A stretch of 9,431 nt of DNA. Source: Fidelibacterota bacterium. Its GTDB lineage: Bacteria; Fidelibacterota; UBA2242; JAFGTP01. Each line of letters starts with the position of its first letter. Position 1 is the stretch's first letter. Shown piece by piece: positions 1-7,204 of this stretch. The notes beneath the pieces are model-generated. The model saw nothing but the letters and a program-made list of their open reading frames with translations, was not told the origin of the DNA and searched no databases. Both the position numbers and the translations under genes were made by a program. The DNA lies in NCBI GenBank assembly GCA_021735285.1, contig JAIPHI010000107.1:1-9431 (forward strand), written 5' to 3'.

Positions 1-604
1 GAGAGTCTTCAATTCTACCACTGGTTAAAGACATAATATCAATCACGCTTACGATGCGGTTAATAAGAAGTGCGGTTGCAGCCAAAGATGCATTCCTCAA
101 ATAAATCCCGGACCTATAACGGAGATCATCGAATTCCTGCCGATTATCCTTGCTATCCCAACTCCAGTAATATTTTTCACGATCCGCATAAACTAAACTA
201 ACGGAGCGATTTCTATACATTGCAGCATTATATTTATAAATATCCTCATAGGAACCTATATCAGCAAAGTAATTTTTATCTTTATTTGTCGGATCAATAC
301 CGGCATGTTCAGCGGCAAAAGCCCTCATTGTCTTTTCTTGAGCATTACCAAAGAAAGTAAATGCAGCAAAAGCCGCCCAGCTTAGCATTTCAGCCCCTTG
401 AAAAGCATATCCACGAGTATTATATCCCAGGCTGTGCTCTCCCCAGCCCGGTAATGCAATCGATTTTAATAAAGTTATACGCGCTTGACTTCGACTCATT
501 TTTTGGGGTTGCGATTTTTGCTCATTGAGCATTATCTGAGAGCATAAAATAGTCGGAAATAAAATTCCAACAAGCACAAGCATTGAGATTGATTTTTTCA
601 TCAT
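1..604 (-). CDS. Exported DUF5683-like protein, C-terminus missing
   Basis: The reading frame starts at the ATG at 604-602 and runs off the left edge with no stop, giving 201 visible residues. The start overlaps the lnt stop as ATGA, and a GGAAG ribosome site lies 7 bases upstream; a second ATG follows at 601. Residues 1-23 look like a signal peptide: MMKK, a hydrophobic core, then Leu-Cys-Ser. Cys21 is preceded by Thr-Ile-Leu, which is a poor lipobox, so type I cleavage after Ser22 seems likelier than lipidation. A Leu-Pro-Gly-Trp-Gly motif (51-55) precedes a hydrophobic stretch (about 66-86). A Tyr/Arg/Asp-rich segment (about 119-170) leads to a second hydrophobic helix ending in Asn-Arg-Ile-Val-Ser-Val-Ile-Asp (182-189). 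This order resembles DUF5683-type envelope proteins of Bacteroidota and relatives; that assignment is from memory of the pattern. The function is unknown. Its position suggests co-translation with lnt. Confidence 0.8.
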   Translation of the reverse strand, partial: MMKKSISMLVLVGILFPTILCSQIMLNEQKSQPQKMSRSQARITLLKSIALPGWGEHSLGYNTRGYAFQGAEMLSWAAFAAFTFFGNAQEKTMRAFAAEHAGIDPTNKDKNYFADIGSYEDIYKYNAAMYRNRSVSLVYADREKYYWSWDSKDNRQEFDDLRYRSGIYLRNASLAATALLINRIVSVIDIMSLTSGRIEDS

Positions 605-2202
605 AAGAGTTCTTCCTTTTTTCTATTGGATCCGGGGCTAATATAACAGAACCCAAGCAAAATAATACTTATCCCTACTAGTAAATAATTAAAATAATAT
701 CCCATTCTAGAAAAAATTGTTCTTTTAGACCTCAGATTTAACTGGGAAGTAGCATATCCTCTTTGTTCGAATCCACATTTTTTTACTGTTCGTCCTCTGC
801 TATCTATGATCGTTGAGACCCCGGTATTGGCTGCTCTGACAATAGGAATGTTATTCTCAATAGCTCTTAATTTCGCAATAGCAGCATGCAAGTAGGGAGC
901 TGATGTATTCCCAAACCAGGCATCATTAGTTACGATCACAAGGAGCTGCGCTCCTTTTCTCACGCCCCCCCTGACCAGATCACTAAATCCGGATTCATAA
1001 CAGATAGCACTGGAAACCAATACATTCTTTCTGCTTTTCAAATTATCATTATTCTTTAATGGAACTTCAAATAGTTTAATCGAATCCCCGGCATCAAAGT
1101 TCCCCTGTCCTAGATTTATATTTTCCAGAACTTCAAAAATATTCGAAAGTGGAATTTTCTCACCAAAGGGTACCAGTCTGATCTTATTATAACTTTCAAT
1201 CTTGGTCTTTGCAGCAGTCATAAAAAAAGTGGAATTGTAAAAATTATAATTGTTGCTGTCCAATTTAACAAAATCAGGAGCTCCTGTTAATAAGCTGACC
1301 TCTTTCTGAGAAATATATTCATGAATTTCCCTGTGAAGCCACTTTCTATACCTTAGATAGGCTGGGATAGCAGTCTCCGGCCAGACCAACAAATCGAGAT
1401 TCTCTTGAGCAGTCACGGAATCCGATAAGGCATACAAGGTGTTCATATTTTCCCGAAAAGCCGCATGATTCCACTTTTCATTGGGATCCACATTAGGTTG
1501 TACTAGACCAACAGTAATTTTATTACCATTGGCATTATGGTGATTACTGTTTAAATCTAAAAAACCATAGAGATAAGGTAATAATATAACAATGGTAAGG
1601 ATTATTATAGTACCTACAACTTTTTTTCTTTTGAAAAAATTGCTGGCCACTTTATAGAGCAGCACATTCACCAGTACAATCCAAAAGCTTATCCCATAAC
1701 AACCAAAAATCGAGGCAATCTGAGCGGGGATTATATTACTTGTCTGGGTATAGCAGAGGCTATTCCAGGTAAAACCGAGGACACCTTGCGCTGTAATAAA
1801 TTCAAAAGCTCCAAAGAGTACGGGTAGGGACCAAAGTAATATTTCTTTCCCCAGCCTTCTACCAATAAATCCGATCGTAATTCCAAGAATCCCATACTGA
1901 ACTGCCAGGATTAGAACCGCTCCTAGCATAGATAAAAATGCAAAATACCAGGTTGTACCCTGATTTCCAGCAAGCCAGTATAAAATGCCCAGATTTAAGA
2001 TCAGGCCAAAAACAAAGCCTGTGCTAAAACATAAAAAAAAATTATTTCGGATTAATATGTAAATAAATGGAACCAGTGCAATAAAAGCTAAAAAATAGAA
2101 GGGAAATGGTGGTAGAGCCAATACAATTAACAGACCCGAAATCGCAGCTAAAACAGGCGACTTAATATGCTTAAATTTATTTATAATTATTCGTTTGGTC
2201 AT
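601..2202 (-). CDS. lnt: Apolipoprotein N-acyltransferase
   Basis: This inner-membrane enzyme transfers an acyl chain from a phospholipid to the amino group of the lipidated cysteine, the last step in making triacylated lipoproteins. The 533 residues have the expected two-part layout: several membrane helices over residues 15-215, a periplasmic carbon-nitrogen hydrolase domain at about 228-490, and a closing helix at about 503-521. The Glu-Lys-Cys triad is visible: Glu276 in VWPETAIP, Lys340 in YNKIRLVPFGE and Cys401 in SAICYES. The family motif VTNDAWFG follows at 424-431. The start at 2202 has GAGAAG 8 bases upstream and overlaps the end of ruvX by 26 bases. The stop forms ATGA with the next gene. 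A run of nine T lies at residues 54-57. The protein looks full length and active. Confidence 0.96.
   Translation of the reverse strand: MTKRIIINKFKHIKSPVLAAISGLLIVLALPPFPFYFLAFIALVPFIYILIRNNFFLCFSTGFVFGLILNLGILYWLAGNQGTTWYFAFLSMLGAVLILAVQYGILGITIGFIGRRLGKEILLWSLPVLFGAFEFITAQGVLGFTWNSLCYTQTSNIIPAQIASIFGCYGISFWIVLVNVLLYKVASNFFKRKKVVGTIIILTIVILLPYLYGFLDLNSNHHNANGNKITVGLVQPNVDPNEKWNHAAFRENMNTLYALSDSVTAQENLDLLVWPETAIPAYLRYRKWLHREIHEYISQKEVSLLTGAPDFVKLDSNNYNFYNSTFFMTAAKTKIESYNKIRLVPFGEKIPLSNIFEVLENINLGQGNFDAGDSIKLFEVPLKNNDNLKSRKNVLVSSAICYESGFSDLVRGGVRKGAQLLVIVTNDAWFGNTSAPYLHAAIAKLRAIENNIPIVRAANTGVSTIIDSRGRTVKKCGFEQRGYATSQLNLRSKRTIFSRMGYYFNYLLVGISIILLGFCYISPGSNRKKEELL
605..618 (-). promoter_or_regulatory. 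Ribosome binding site of the exported protein gene
   Basis: The minus strand reads AAGGAAG (complement of 612-618) and then seven bases before the ATG at 604. It lies within the last codons of lnt. It supports the 604 start and the reality of the partial gene, although stop-start coupling may also drive initiation. Confidence 0.6.
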
Positions 2203-2602
2203 CTAAATATCTTCTCAGAATTATTGCTGCCGCTGTTTGATCTACCCTCTCTTTAGAATGGCCGGTTCGAATACCCTGCTTGATAAGGATGCGCTTAGCT
2301 TCATTCGAACTATATCTCTCATCCATAGTCTCTACAGACTGATCTATTGAACTTGTCAATTTTTTAATAAACTTCCGGGTGATCTTAGTTCGTTTAGTAT
2401 CCTTCCCGGAAGTTCCTATCGGAAGACCAACTACAATTTTTTCTACTTTTTCCAGTTCGATTATATTTTTTAATTCATATATTAACTGATCCAGGTTTTT
2501 AGGTTTAAGGGTTTTATATGGTGAGGCGATAATATGCAACTGATCTGTTATAGCCAGACCAGTTCTCACCTCACCAAAGTCAACCCCTAATATTTTACCC
2601 AT
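2177..2602 (-). CDS. ruvX: RuvX/YqgF family nuclease (pre-16S rRNA processing, putative Holliday junction resolvase)
   Basis: This is a small cytoplasmic RNase H-fold protein of 141 residues, the usual family length. Homologues trim the 5' end of 16S rRNA precursor in E. coli, and some cut Holliday junctions in vitro; which role dominates here cannot be read from sequence. Visible family motifs are GVDFGEVRTGLA at the N-terminus (Asp8), IVVGLP (56-61), MDERYSS (93-99, with Asp94 and Glu95) and VDQTAAAIIL (120-129, Asp121). Together these supply the expected acidic active site. The start lies 3 bases after the HU stop with only a weak ribosome site, so coupling to the upstream gene is likely. 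The last 26 bases are shared with lnt in another frame. A 10-bp inverted repeat sits in the middle of the gene. Confidence 0.93.
   Translation of the reverse strand: MGKILGVDFGEVRTGLAITDQLHIIASPYKTLKPKNLDQLIYELKNIIELEKVEKIVVGLPIGTSGKDTKRTKITRKFIKKLTSSIDQSVETMDERYSSNEAKRILIKQGIRTGHSKERVDQTAAAIILRRYLDDQTNNYK
2370..2414. repeat. Perfect 10-bp inverted repeat inside ruvX
   Basis: The arms AACTTCCGGG (2370-2379) and CCCGGAAGTT (2405-2414) are exact reverse complements separated by 25 bases. In the mRNA this would be a GC-rich stem with a 25-base loop over ruvX codons of the Gly-Lys-Asp...Arg-Lys-Phe segment. No U-tract follows, so it is not a normal intrinsic terminator. It may be chance, an RNA-stability element or a translation brake. 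Confidence 0.5.
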
Positions 2603-2605
2603 TAT

Positions 2606-2935
2606 TTATTTGCCAACTTCAGAAAGTGGCTTTTTCAATGCTTCTCTAATGATTTTACCAGGTTTGAAATGAGTTTTCCTTCTGGGAGGTACATAAACCT
2701 CTTCATTGGTGCGAGGATTGCGAGCTTTGGGTTTAGCTTTAGTCGGTTTAATTTCAAAGACACCAAAATTCCTGATCTCGATCCTTAGATTTTTTCTGTC
2801 TTCGGACAAAATATCAGTAAGGGCTTTGAAAAATCCATCCACTTCGTCTTCAATATCCTTAATATTACAGTCCAAAATCTGAGCTGTACGTCTCACTACA
2901 TCTTTTTTTGTGTAAGTCTTTGGTCTTTCTGACAT
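2606..2935 (-). CDS. HU/IHF family nucleoid DNA-binding protein
   Basis: This small basic protein bends DNA and is expected to act as a dimer on the nucleoid. The 109 residues begin with the helical dimerisation part (TKKDVVRRTAQ to about residue 44). The beta-sheet motif IRNFGVFEIKP (54-64) follows, then the DNA-binding arm with ARNPRTNEEV (71-80), whose Pro74 is the residue that intercalates between base pairs in HU and IHF. FKPGKIIREAL (90-100) closes the fold. RNPRT is shared by HU and IHF, so sequence alone does not decide between them. The protein is longer than the usual 90-100 residues, with a short N-terminal lead and a C-terminal KKPLSEVGK tail. It has the clearest ribosome site of the window, suggesting high translation. 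It lies between rel and ruvX. Confidence 0.92.
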   Translation of the reverse strand: MSERPKTYTKKDVVRRTAQILDCNIKDIEDEVDGFFKALTDILSEDRKNLRIEIRNFGVFEIKPTKAKPKARNPRTNEEVYVPPRRKTHFKPGKIIREALKKPLSEVGK

Positions 2936-2949
2936 TGTAAAAACCTCCT
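2936..2949 (-). promoter_or_regulatory. Strong ribosome binding site of the HU/IHF gene
   Basis: The minus strand reads AGGAGG (complement of 2944-2949), 8 bases before the ATG at 2935. This is a full consensus Shine-Dalgarno, lying in the 16-base gap just after the rel stop. It fits a nucleoid protein made in larger amounts than its operon neighbours. Confidence 0.8.
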
Positions 2950-2951
2950 GG

Positions 2952-5138
2952 TTATTTTCGTTCTACTGTTATAACACCTTGAACCTTTTTAAGTTCTTTA
3001 ATGATTCTTTTAAGGTGCTCTAAGTTAATTACTTCTAATATTATTCTAAAGCGGGAAATTACATCATCTGCTTTGCCTTCAATATCTACTATATTGGCAT
3101 CTTCACCTGATATTACATCGGTAATTGCACTTAATAAATGCTTCTTATCCTGAGCAACGATTTTAAACTTGGCCATGAATTTCTGCCCTTCCCCAATATC
3201 CCAGTCAACTAATTTAATACGATCATCTTCTCTGATCAAAGCCGGGACATTTGTACAATTAGTGCGATGGATGATAACACCCCGACCACGACTAACATAA
3301 CCTATCACAGGATCACCGGGAACAGGATTGCAGCATTTGGCGAACTTTACCATCAAATTACTAATACCATCTACTTTTACGCCCTTGATTTTTTTGCGAG
3401 CAGTTTCTATGTATTTTTTATGTTCTTCAACAGAATCACGATGAACTTTCTGGGATTCCTGAGGATAAAGTTTTTTATAAATTTCTTCGACAGTAATCTC
3501 ACCTTTTCCTATAGCGGCCAATAGAGATTCTGAATTTTTGTATCCTAATTCTTGATGCTGATTTTTAACCTGTTTAGAAAAATTTTCTATCCTGTCTTTG
3601 CGATCTTCTTTCTTTAAAAGTTTTTTCCCTAATTTTATACTCTCTTTGAGTTGTTTTTTCCGCATCCATTTTTTAATCGCACCAATGGCCTTAGAAGTTT
3701 TAACAAACTGGAGCCAGGCATAGCTGGGATTGTGCTCACCGGAAGTAATGACTTCTACAGTCTGGCCATTTTTTAATTTAGTATTAAGGGGTACCATTTT
3801 GCCATTTACTTTAGCCCCAATACAGGCATATCCTACCTCAGTATGAACTGCAAAAGCAAAATCAATCGGAGTCGCACCTTTTGGCAGCCGGATTAAATCA
3901 CCTTTGGGGGTAAAAACAAAAATCTCATCCTGAAAAAGATCGATTTTGAGAGTTTTCATAAAATCGCCGGGTTCAGCCGATTCTGGTTGTAGAACATCCA
4001 TTAAATCTCGCAACCATTTTACATACTTATCTATATCCTGGTCTTTGGATACACCCTCTTTATAGCGCCAATGAGCAGCAACACCTTCTTCAGCAATCTC
4101 ATGCATTTCTTCGGTTCTGATCTGAATTTCATAAACATTGCCATCGGGTCCATATACAGTCGTATGAATAGATTGATAATAATTGGCTTTATGATTGGCA
4201 ATGTAATCCTTGAAGCGTTCCGAGATAGGATTGTAAAGTTCATGAACCAGGCCTAAGACCTTATAACAATTCTCTTTAGTATCTGTTATTACTCGAATAG
4301 CCAGCAGATCATAAATCTCCTCAAACGGCTTATTCCGTTTTTTCATCTTTCTATAAATCGAGTAAAAATGTTTGGATCGCCCTTTTATCCTAACCGGAAT
4401 ATTGTGCTTTTTTAAGGCTTCTTTAAGTGGTTTACTGAAATTTTCAATTTTTTCTTCTCTTTTTTCTCGCGTTTCATTGATGCGACGCTGAAGAAATTTG
4501 TAATCATCGGGATGCAGCGTTTTTAAAACAAGGTCTTCAAGTTCGGCTTTTACTTTGTACATTCCTAGTCGATGAGCCAGAGGGGCATATACATCCCGGG
4601 TTTCAATAGCAATCCTCCTTTGAGTAGTCTCAGGCATATGCTCTAAGGTGCGCATATTGTGAAGACGATCAGCCAACTTGATCAACAAAACTCTAATGTC
4701 TTTGGCAACACTCAGGAGCATGCGCCGAAAATATTCAGCCTGTTTATGTTCCCGGCTATGAAATTCAATATCTGTGATCTTTGTAACTCCTTCTACCAAC
4801 CGAGCAACTTCTTGATTAAAACGGCCCTTTACATCTTCTTTTGTATATTCTGTATCCTCAACAACATCATGTAATAGTCCGCCCGCAATAGTTACCGCAT
4901 CCATACTCATTTTTGCTAAAATTAAGGCCGTTTGATAAGGATGAGCAAAGAAATCCTGGCCAGATTTTCTCTTCTGCCCTTCGTGAGCTTCTTTTGCAAA
5001 CTGGTAAACAGACCAGATCATACTTTCCTCACTTCGTGAGAGAGGTCGGCCTGCTTCTCTTGCGTCAAGGATCTTGAGATAATCCTCTGAACGATTAGCT
5101 CTCCGTGAAAATACTCTTTTTACAAAACCTGTTACCAT
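2952..5138 (-). CDS. rel: Bifunctional (p)ppGpp synthetase/hydrolase (RelA/SpoT long form)
   Basis: This enzyme makes and degrades (p)ppGpp, the stringent-response alarmone, in the cytoplasm and in contact with stalled ribosomes. The 728 residues carry every domain of the long family. The HD hydrolase has His66, His90-Asp91 in LLHDVVEDT, the ED pair 94-95 and ADRLHNMRT (156-164). The synthetase has GRSK (253-256), RFKD (308-311), YQSIHTTV (321-328) and YEIQIRT (336-342). TGS follows at about 400-466, then a zinc-finger-like region with Cys602-Cys603, His624 and Cys628, and an ACT domain from about 654 to the end. RFKD, rather than the ExDD of synthetase-only RelA, together with the intact HD residues predicts both activities. 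The start shares one base with the dnaB stop (TAATG); the nearest ribosome-like GGAAG is distant, so translation is probably coupled to dnaB. Confidence 0.97.
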   Translation of the reverse strand: MVTGFVKRVFSRRANRSEDYLKILDAREAGRPLSRSEESMIWSVYQFAKEAHEGQKRKSGQDFFAHPYQTALILAKMSMDAVTIAGGLLHDVVEDTEYTKEDVKGRFNQEVARLVEGVTKITDIEFHSREHKQAEYFRRMLLSVAKDIRVLLIKLADRLHNMRTLEHMPETTQRRIAIETRDVYAPLAHRLGMYKVKAELEDLVLKTLHPDDYKFLQRRINETREKREEKIENFSKPLKEALKKHNIPVRIKGRSKHFYSIYRKMKKRNKPFEEIYDLLAIRVITDTKENCYKVLGLVHELYNPISERFKDYIANHKANYYQSIHTTVYGPDGNVYEIQIRTEEMHEIAEEGVAAHWRYKEGVSKDQDIDKYVKWLRDLMDVLQPESAEPGDFMKTLKIDLFQDEIFVFTPKGDLIRLPKGATPIDFAFAVHTEVGYACIGAKVNGKMVPLNTKLKNGQTVEVITSGEHNPSYAWLQFVKTSKAIGAIKKWMRKKQLKESIKLGKKLLKKEDRKDRIENFSKQVKNQHQELGYKNSESLLAAIGKGEITVEEIYKKLYPQESQKVHRDSVEEHKKYIETARKKIKGVKVDGISNLMVKFAKCCNPVPGDPVIGYVSRGRGVIIHRTNCTNVPALIREDDRIKLVDWDIGEGQKFMAKFKIVAQDKKHLLSAITDVISGEDANIVDIEGKADDVISRFRIILEVINLEHLKRIIKELKKVQGVITVERK

Positions 5139-6529
5139 TAGAATCTAGGTTCTTCCATTATTTCATCTTCATGGGCTGCCATATTTTCAAAACGGGCATA
5201 CTTATTTATAAAGACCATTTCAACAGTACCGGTTGGCCCATTCCTTTGTTTACCTATTATAACTTCTGCCTTTTGTTCAAGATTTTGATCCAATGCTTCC
5301 AGATCTTTATCCTCTTTTTTCGCATATACAATCGGCCGATAAATAAAAAGAACTACATCAGCATCCTGTTCAATGGCTCCACTTTCCCTTAAATCTGAGA
5401 GACGGGGCCGATGGCTACCTGTTCTTTTTTCTACTGCTCGCGAAAGCTGGGATAAGGCCAAAACAGGAATATCCAATTCCTTGGCAAGAGCTTTCATACT
5501 CCGTGAGATTTCAGATATTTCTTGTTGTCTATTTTCGCCCTTTGTACCTCTAATTAATTGCATGTAATCGATAACCAATAATTGAATATCGTGTTCCGCT
5601 TTTAAACGACGAGCTTTGGCCCTGATCTCAAGCATAGTCATACTGGGCGTATCATCGATAAATATTTGCGCCTGAGACAATTGCCCCACTTTTGTACTAA
5701 GTTTTTTCCATTGATTGTCAGGCAATCTGCCAGTACGCACTTTATGAGCATCTACTCTGGCTTCGGCACATAAAAGCCGCATAGCAAGCTGATAATCTGG
5801 CATCTCGAGACTAAAGAAACCGATAGGGACTTTATACTCTACAGCAGCATTCCTGGCCATAGTCAATGCCAGTGCAGTTTTTCCCATACTGGGACGGGCA
5901 GCCAAAACAACAAGATCACCTTTTTGCAAACCTGATAATATATCATCGAGATCAACTAACCCGGTGGGTACTCCGGTAGTATGCATATCCCGGGCATGTA
6001 ATTCGTCCATATGCTCAAAAGCTTCATTCAAAACATCCACAAAGCTGCGGACACCCTGGCCCGCTCTATTTTGAGAAAGGTCAAAAATTTTCTTTTCAGC
6101 TCTATCAAGGGCATCAAAGGCTGATTCCTGGGCATTATAGGCGTCTGCCTGAATTTCATTCGAGACATTGATCAATTTTCTAAAAAGTGATTTTTCCAGT
6201 ACAATCTTTGAATAATAATCAATGCTTGCTGCCGAAGGTGTCGAATCCACTAATCCGGTGATATAATAGGCTCCACCGGCTTTTTCTAGCACATTTTTTT
6301 GCTTCAATTTGTCAATCACACTAACCTGATCAATAGGCTCATTATCACTAAAAAGATCAGCCATGGCTTTAAATATTTCTCGATGAGCGCCTTTATAAAA
6401 AGCAGTATGGTCCAATAATTCCAGAGATCGACTGACTGCTTTGTTCGAAAGCATCATCGCGCCCAGAACAGCTGTCTCAGCATCATCAGAATGAGGAGGT
6501 ACCCTCATATCATTATCACTATTTGCCAT
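5138..6529 (-). CDS. dnaB: Replicative DNA helicase DnaB
   Basis: This hexameric ATP-driven helicase unwinds the parental strands at the replication fork and recruits primase. The 463 residues show the N-terminal helical domain (about 11-110, starting PPHSDDAETAVLGAMM), a linker, and the RecA-like domain from about 184. Walker A is ARPSMGKT (211-218), the catalytic glutamate is Glu242 in FFSLEM, and Walker B is LLVIDYMQL (317-325). The sensor segment LALSQLSRAVE (357-367) and DLRESGAIEQDAD (379-391) follow, and the arginine-finger region is KQRNGPTG (427-434). Length is typical and no intein interrupts the Walker motifs, a frequent intein site in this gene. The start is 6 bases after the UDG stop, with GGGGAA inside the UDG end as the probable ribosome site. 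Confidence 0.97.
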   Translation of the reverse strand: MANSDNDMRVPPHSDDAETAVLGAMMLSNKAVSRSLELLDHTAFYKGAHREIFKAMADLFSDNEPIDQVSVIDKLKQKNVLEKAGGAYYITGLVDSTPSAASIDYYSKIVLEKSLFRKLINVSNEIQADAYNAQESAFDALDRAEKKIFDLSQNRAGQGVRSFVDVLNEAFEHMDELHARDMHTTGVPTGLVDLDDILSGLQKGDLVVLAARPSMGKTALALTMARNAAVEYKVPIGFFSLEMPDYQLAMRLLCAEARVDAHKVRTGRLPDNQWKKLSTKVGQLSQAQIFIDDTPSMTMLEIRAKARRLKAEHDIQLLVIDYMQLIRGTKGENRQQEISEISRSMKALAKELDIPVLALSQLSRAVEKRTGSHRPRLSDLRESGAIEQDADVVLFIYRPIVYAKKEDKDLEALDQNLEQKAEVIIGKQRNGPTGTVEMVFINKYARFENMAAHEDEIMEEPRF

Positions 6530-6535
6530 TTATAA

Positions 6536-7204
6536 TTATTCCCCGAAATATAATTTTTTAACTTTTTTAAAATCTTCCCAGGTCGGTCGCTTGTAGCTTG
6601 GATTTTGTAAAAGTGCTGAAGGGTGATATGTAGGTATTAAAATTTTTCCCTGATAGGTATGATCTTCCTGGCGCAATTGCTTCAAACTAGAATCAGAATT
6701 AAGTAGATTTCTGCTGGCGGTTAAACCTAAAGCAACTATAATATCCGGATCAACTACTTCAATTTCCTCTTGTAAAAATCCTATGCATTTTTGAATTTCT
6801 TCTTGCCTAGGATTTCTATTCTCAGGAGGCCGACATTTCACAATGTTTGAGATATAAATCTGTTCTCTCTTAAGTTCTATAGCTGCCAGAATTTTATCCA
6901 ACAATTTACCCGACTTCCCCACAAAAGGTAAGCCTTGCTTATCCTCTTCCCGACCAGGCGCTTCCCCTATCAGCATTAGTCTTGTATCGGTTTTACCGTG
7001 GCCCGGAACCTTTTGATTACATTTCTCAGCTAGAGCACATGATGTGCAATCCCCAATACGGGAGTATAAATCTTCCAGGATGTTTTCCTTTTCCATTGAT
7101 TTTTTTTCGGCTTTCGGCTTCTTGTCAGCAAGAAATACATTTTCAGGGTATAATTCCAGTTGCTGCTGAAAATATCTTCGAATCTCATGATTGAGATTAT
7201 TCAT
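6536..7204 (-). CDS. Family 4 uracil-DNA glycosylase, iron-sulfur type
   Basis: This enzyme removes uracil that arises from cytosine deamination or dUMP incorporation, starting base-excision repair. In the 222 residues the family motifs are clear: GEAPG (80-84), GLPFVGKSGKLLD (91-103), NIVKCRPPENRNP (120-132) and PTYHPSALL (191-199, with His194). The four cluster cysteines are probably Cys53, Cys56, Cys124 and Cys140; Cys62 is an extra. A charged N-terminal extension of about 45 residues, including RRYFQQQLELYPENVFL (9-25) and a lysine/glutamate-rich linker, precedes the catalytic domain and is not needed for the core fold. Some bacterial relatives have a similar lead, also seen in the phage SPO1 DNA polymerase N-terminal family. 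The start overlaps the coaBC stop by 8 bases. Placement just before dnaB fits repair at forks, but that is inference. Confidence 0.94.
   Translation of the reverse strand: MNNLNHEIRRYFQQQLELYPENVFLADKKPKAEKKSMEKENILEDLYSRIGDCTSCALAEKCNQKVPGHGKTDTRLMLIGEAPGREEDKQGLPFVGKSGKLLDKILAAIELKREQIYISNIVKCRPPENRNPRQEEIQKCIGFLQEEIEVVDPDIIVALGLTASRNLLNSDSSLKQLRQEDHTYQGKILIPTYHPSALLQNPSYKRPTWEDFKKVKKLYFGE

Noticed and set aside
4176..4202. Rel has Asn-Tyr-Tyr-Gln-Ser where many homologues have Asn-Gly-Tyr-Gln-Ser in the synthetase
   Set aside because: The catalytic Tyr-Gln-Ser is kept, and the preceding position varies in the family; Firmicutes Rel commonly has Met there. It is not evidence of lost activity.
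3267..5392. Plus-strand open frames at 3267-3524, 4071-4256, 4659-4874 and 5105-5392, and a minus-strand frame at 4031-4243
   Set aside because: They lie over rel or the dnaB end, which have full conserved domain sets in another frame. Their translations have no recognisable motifs.
5566..5896. Possible intein in dnaB at the Walker motifs
   Set aside because: Walker A and Walker B regions read through without insertion, and the protein has the normal length of an intein-free DnaB.
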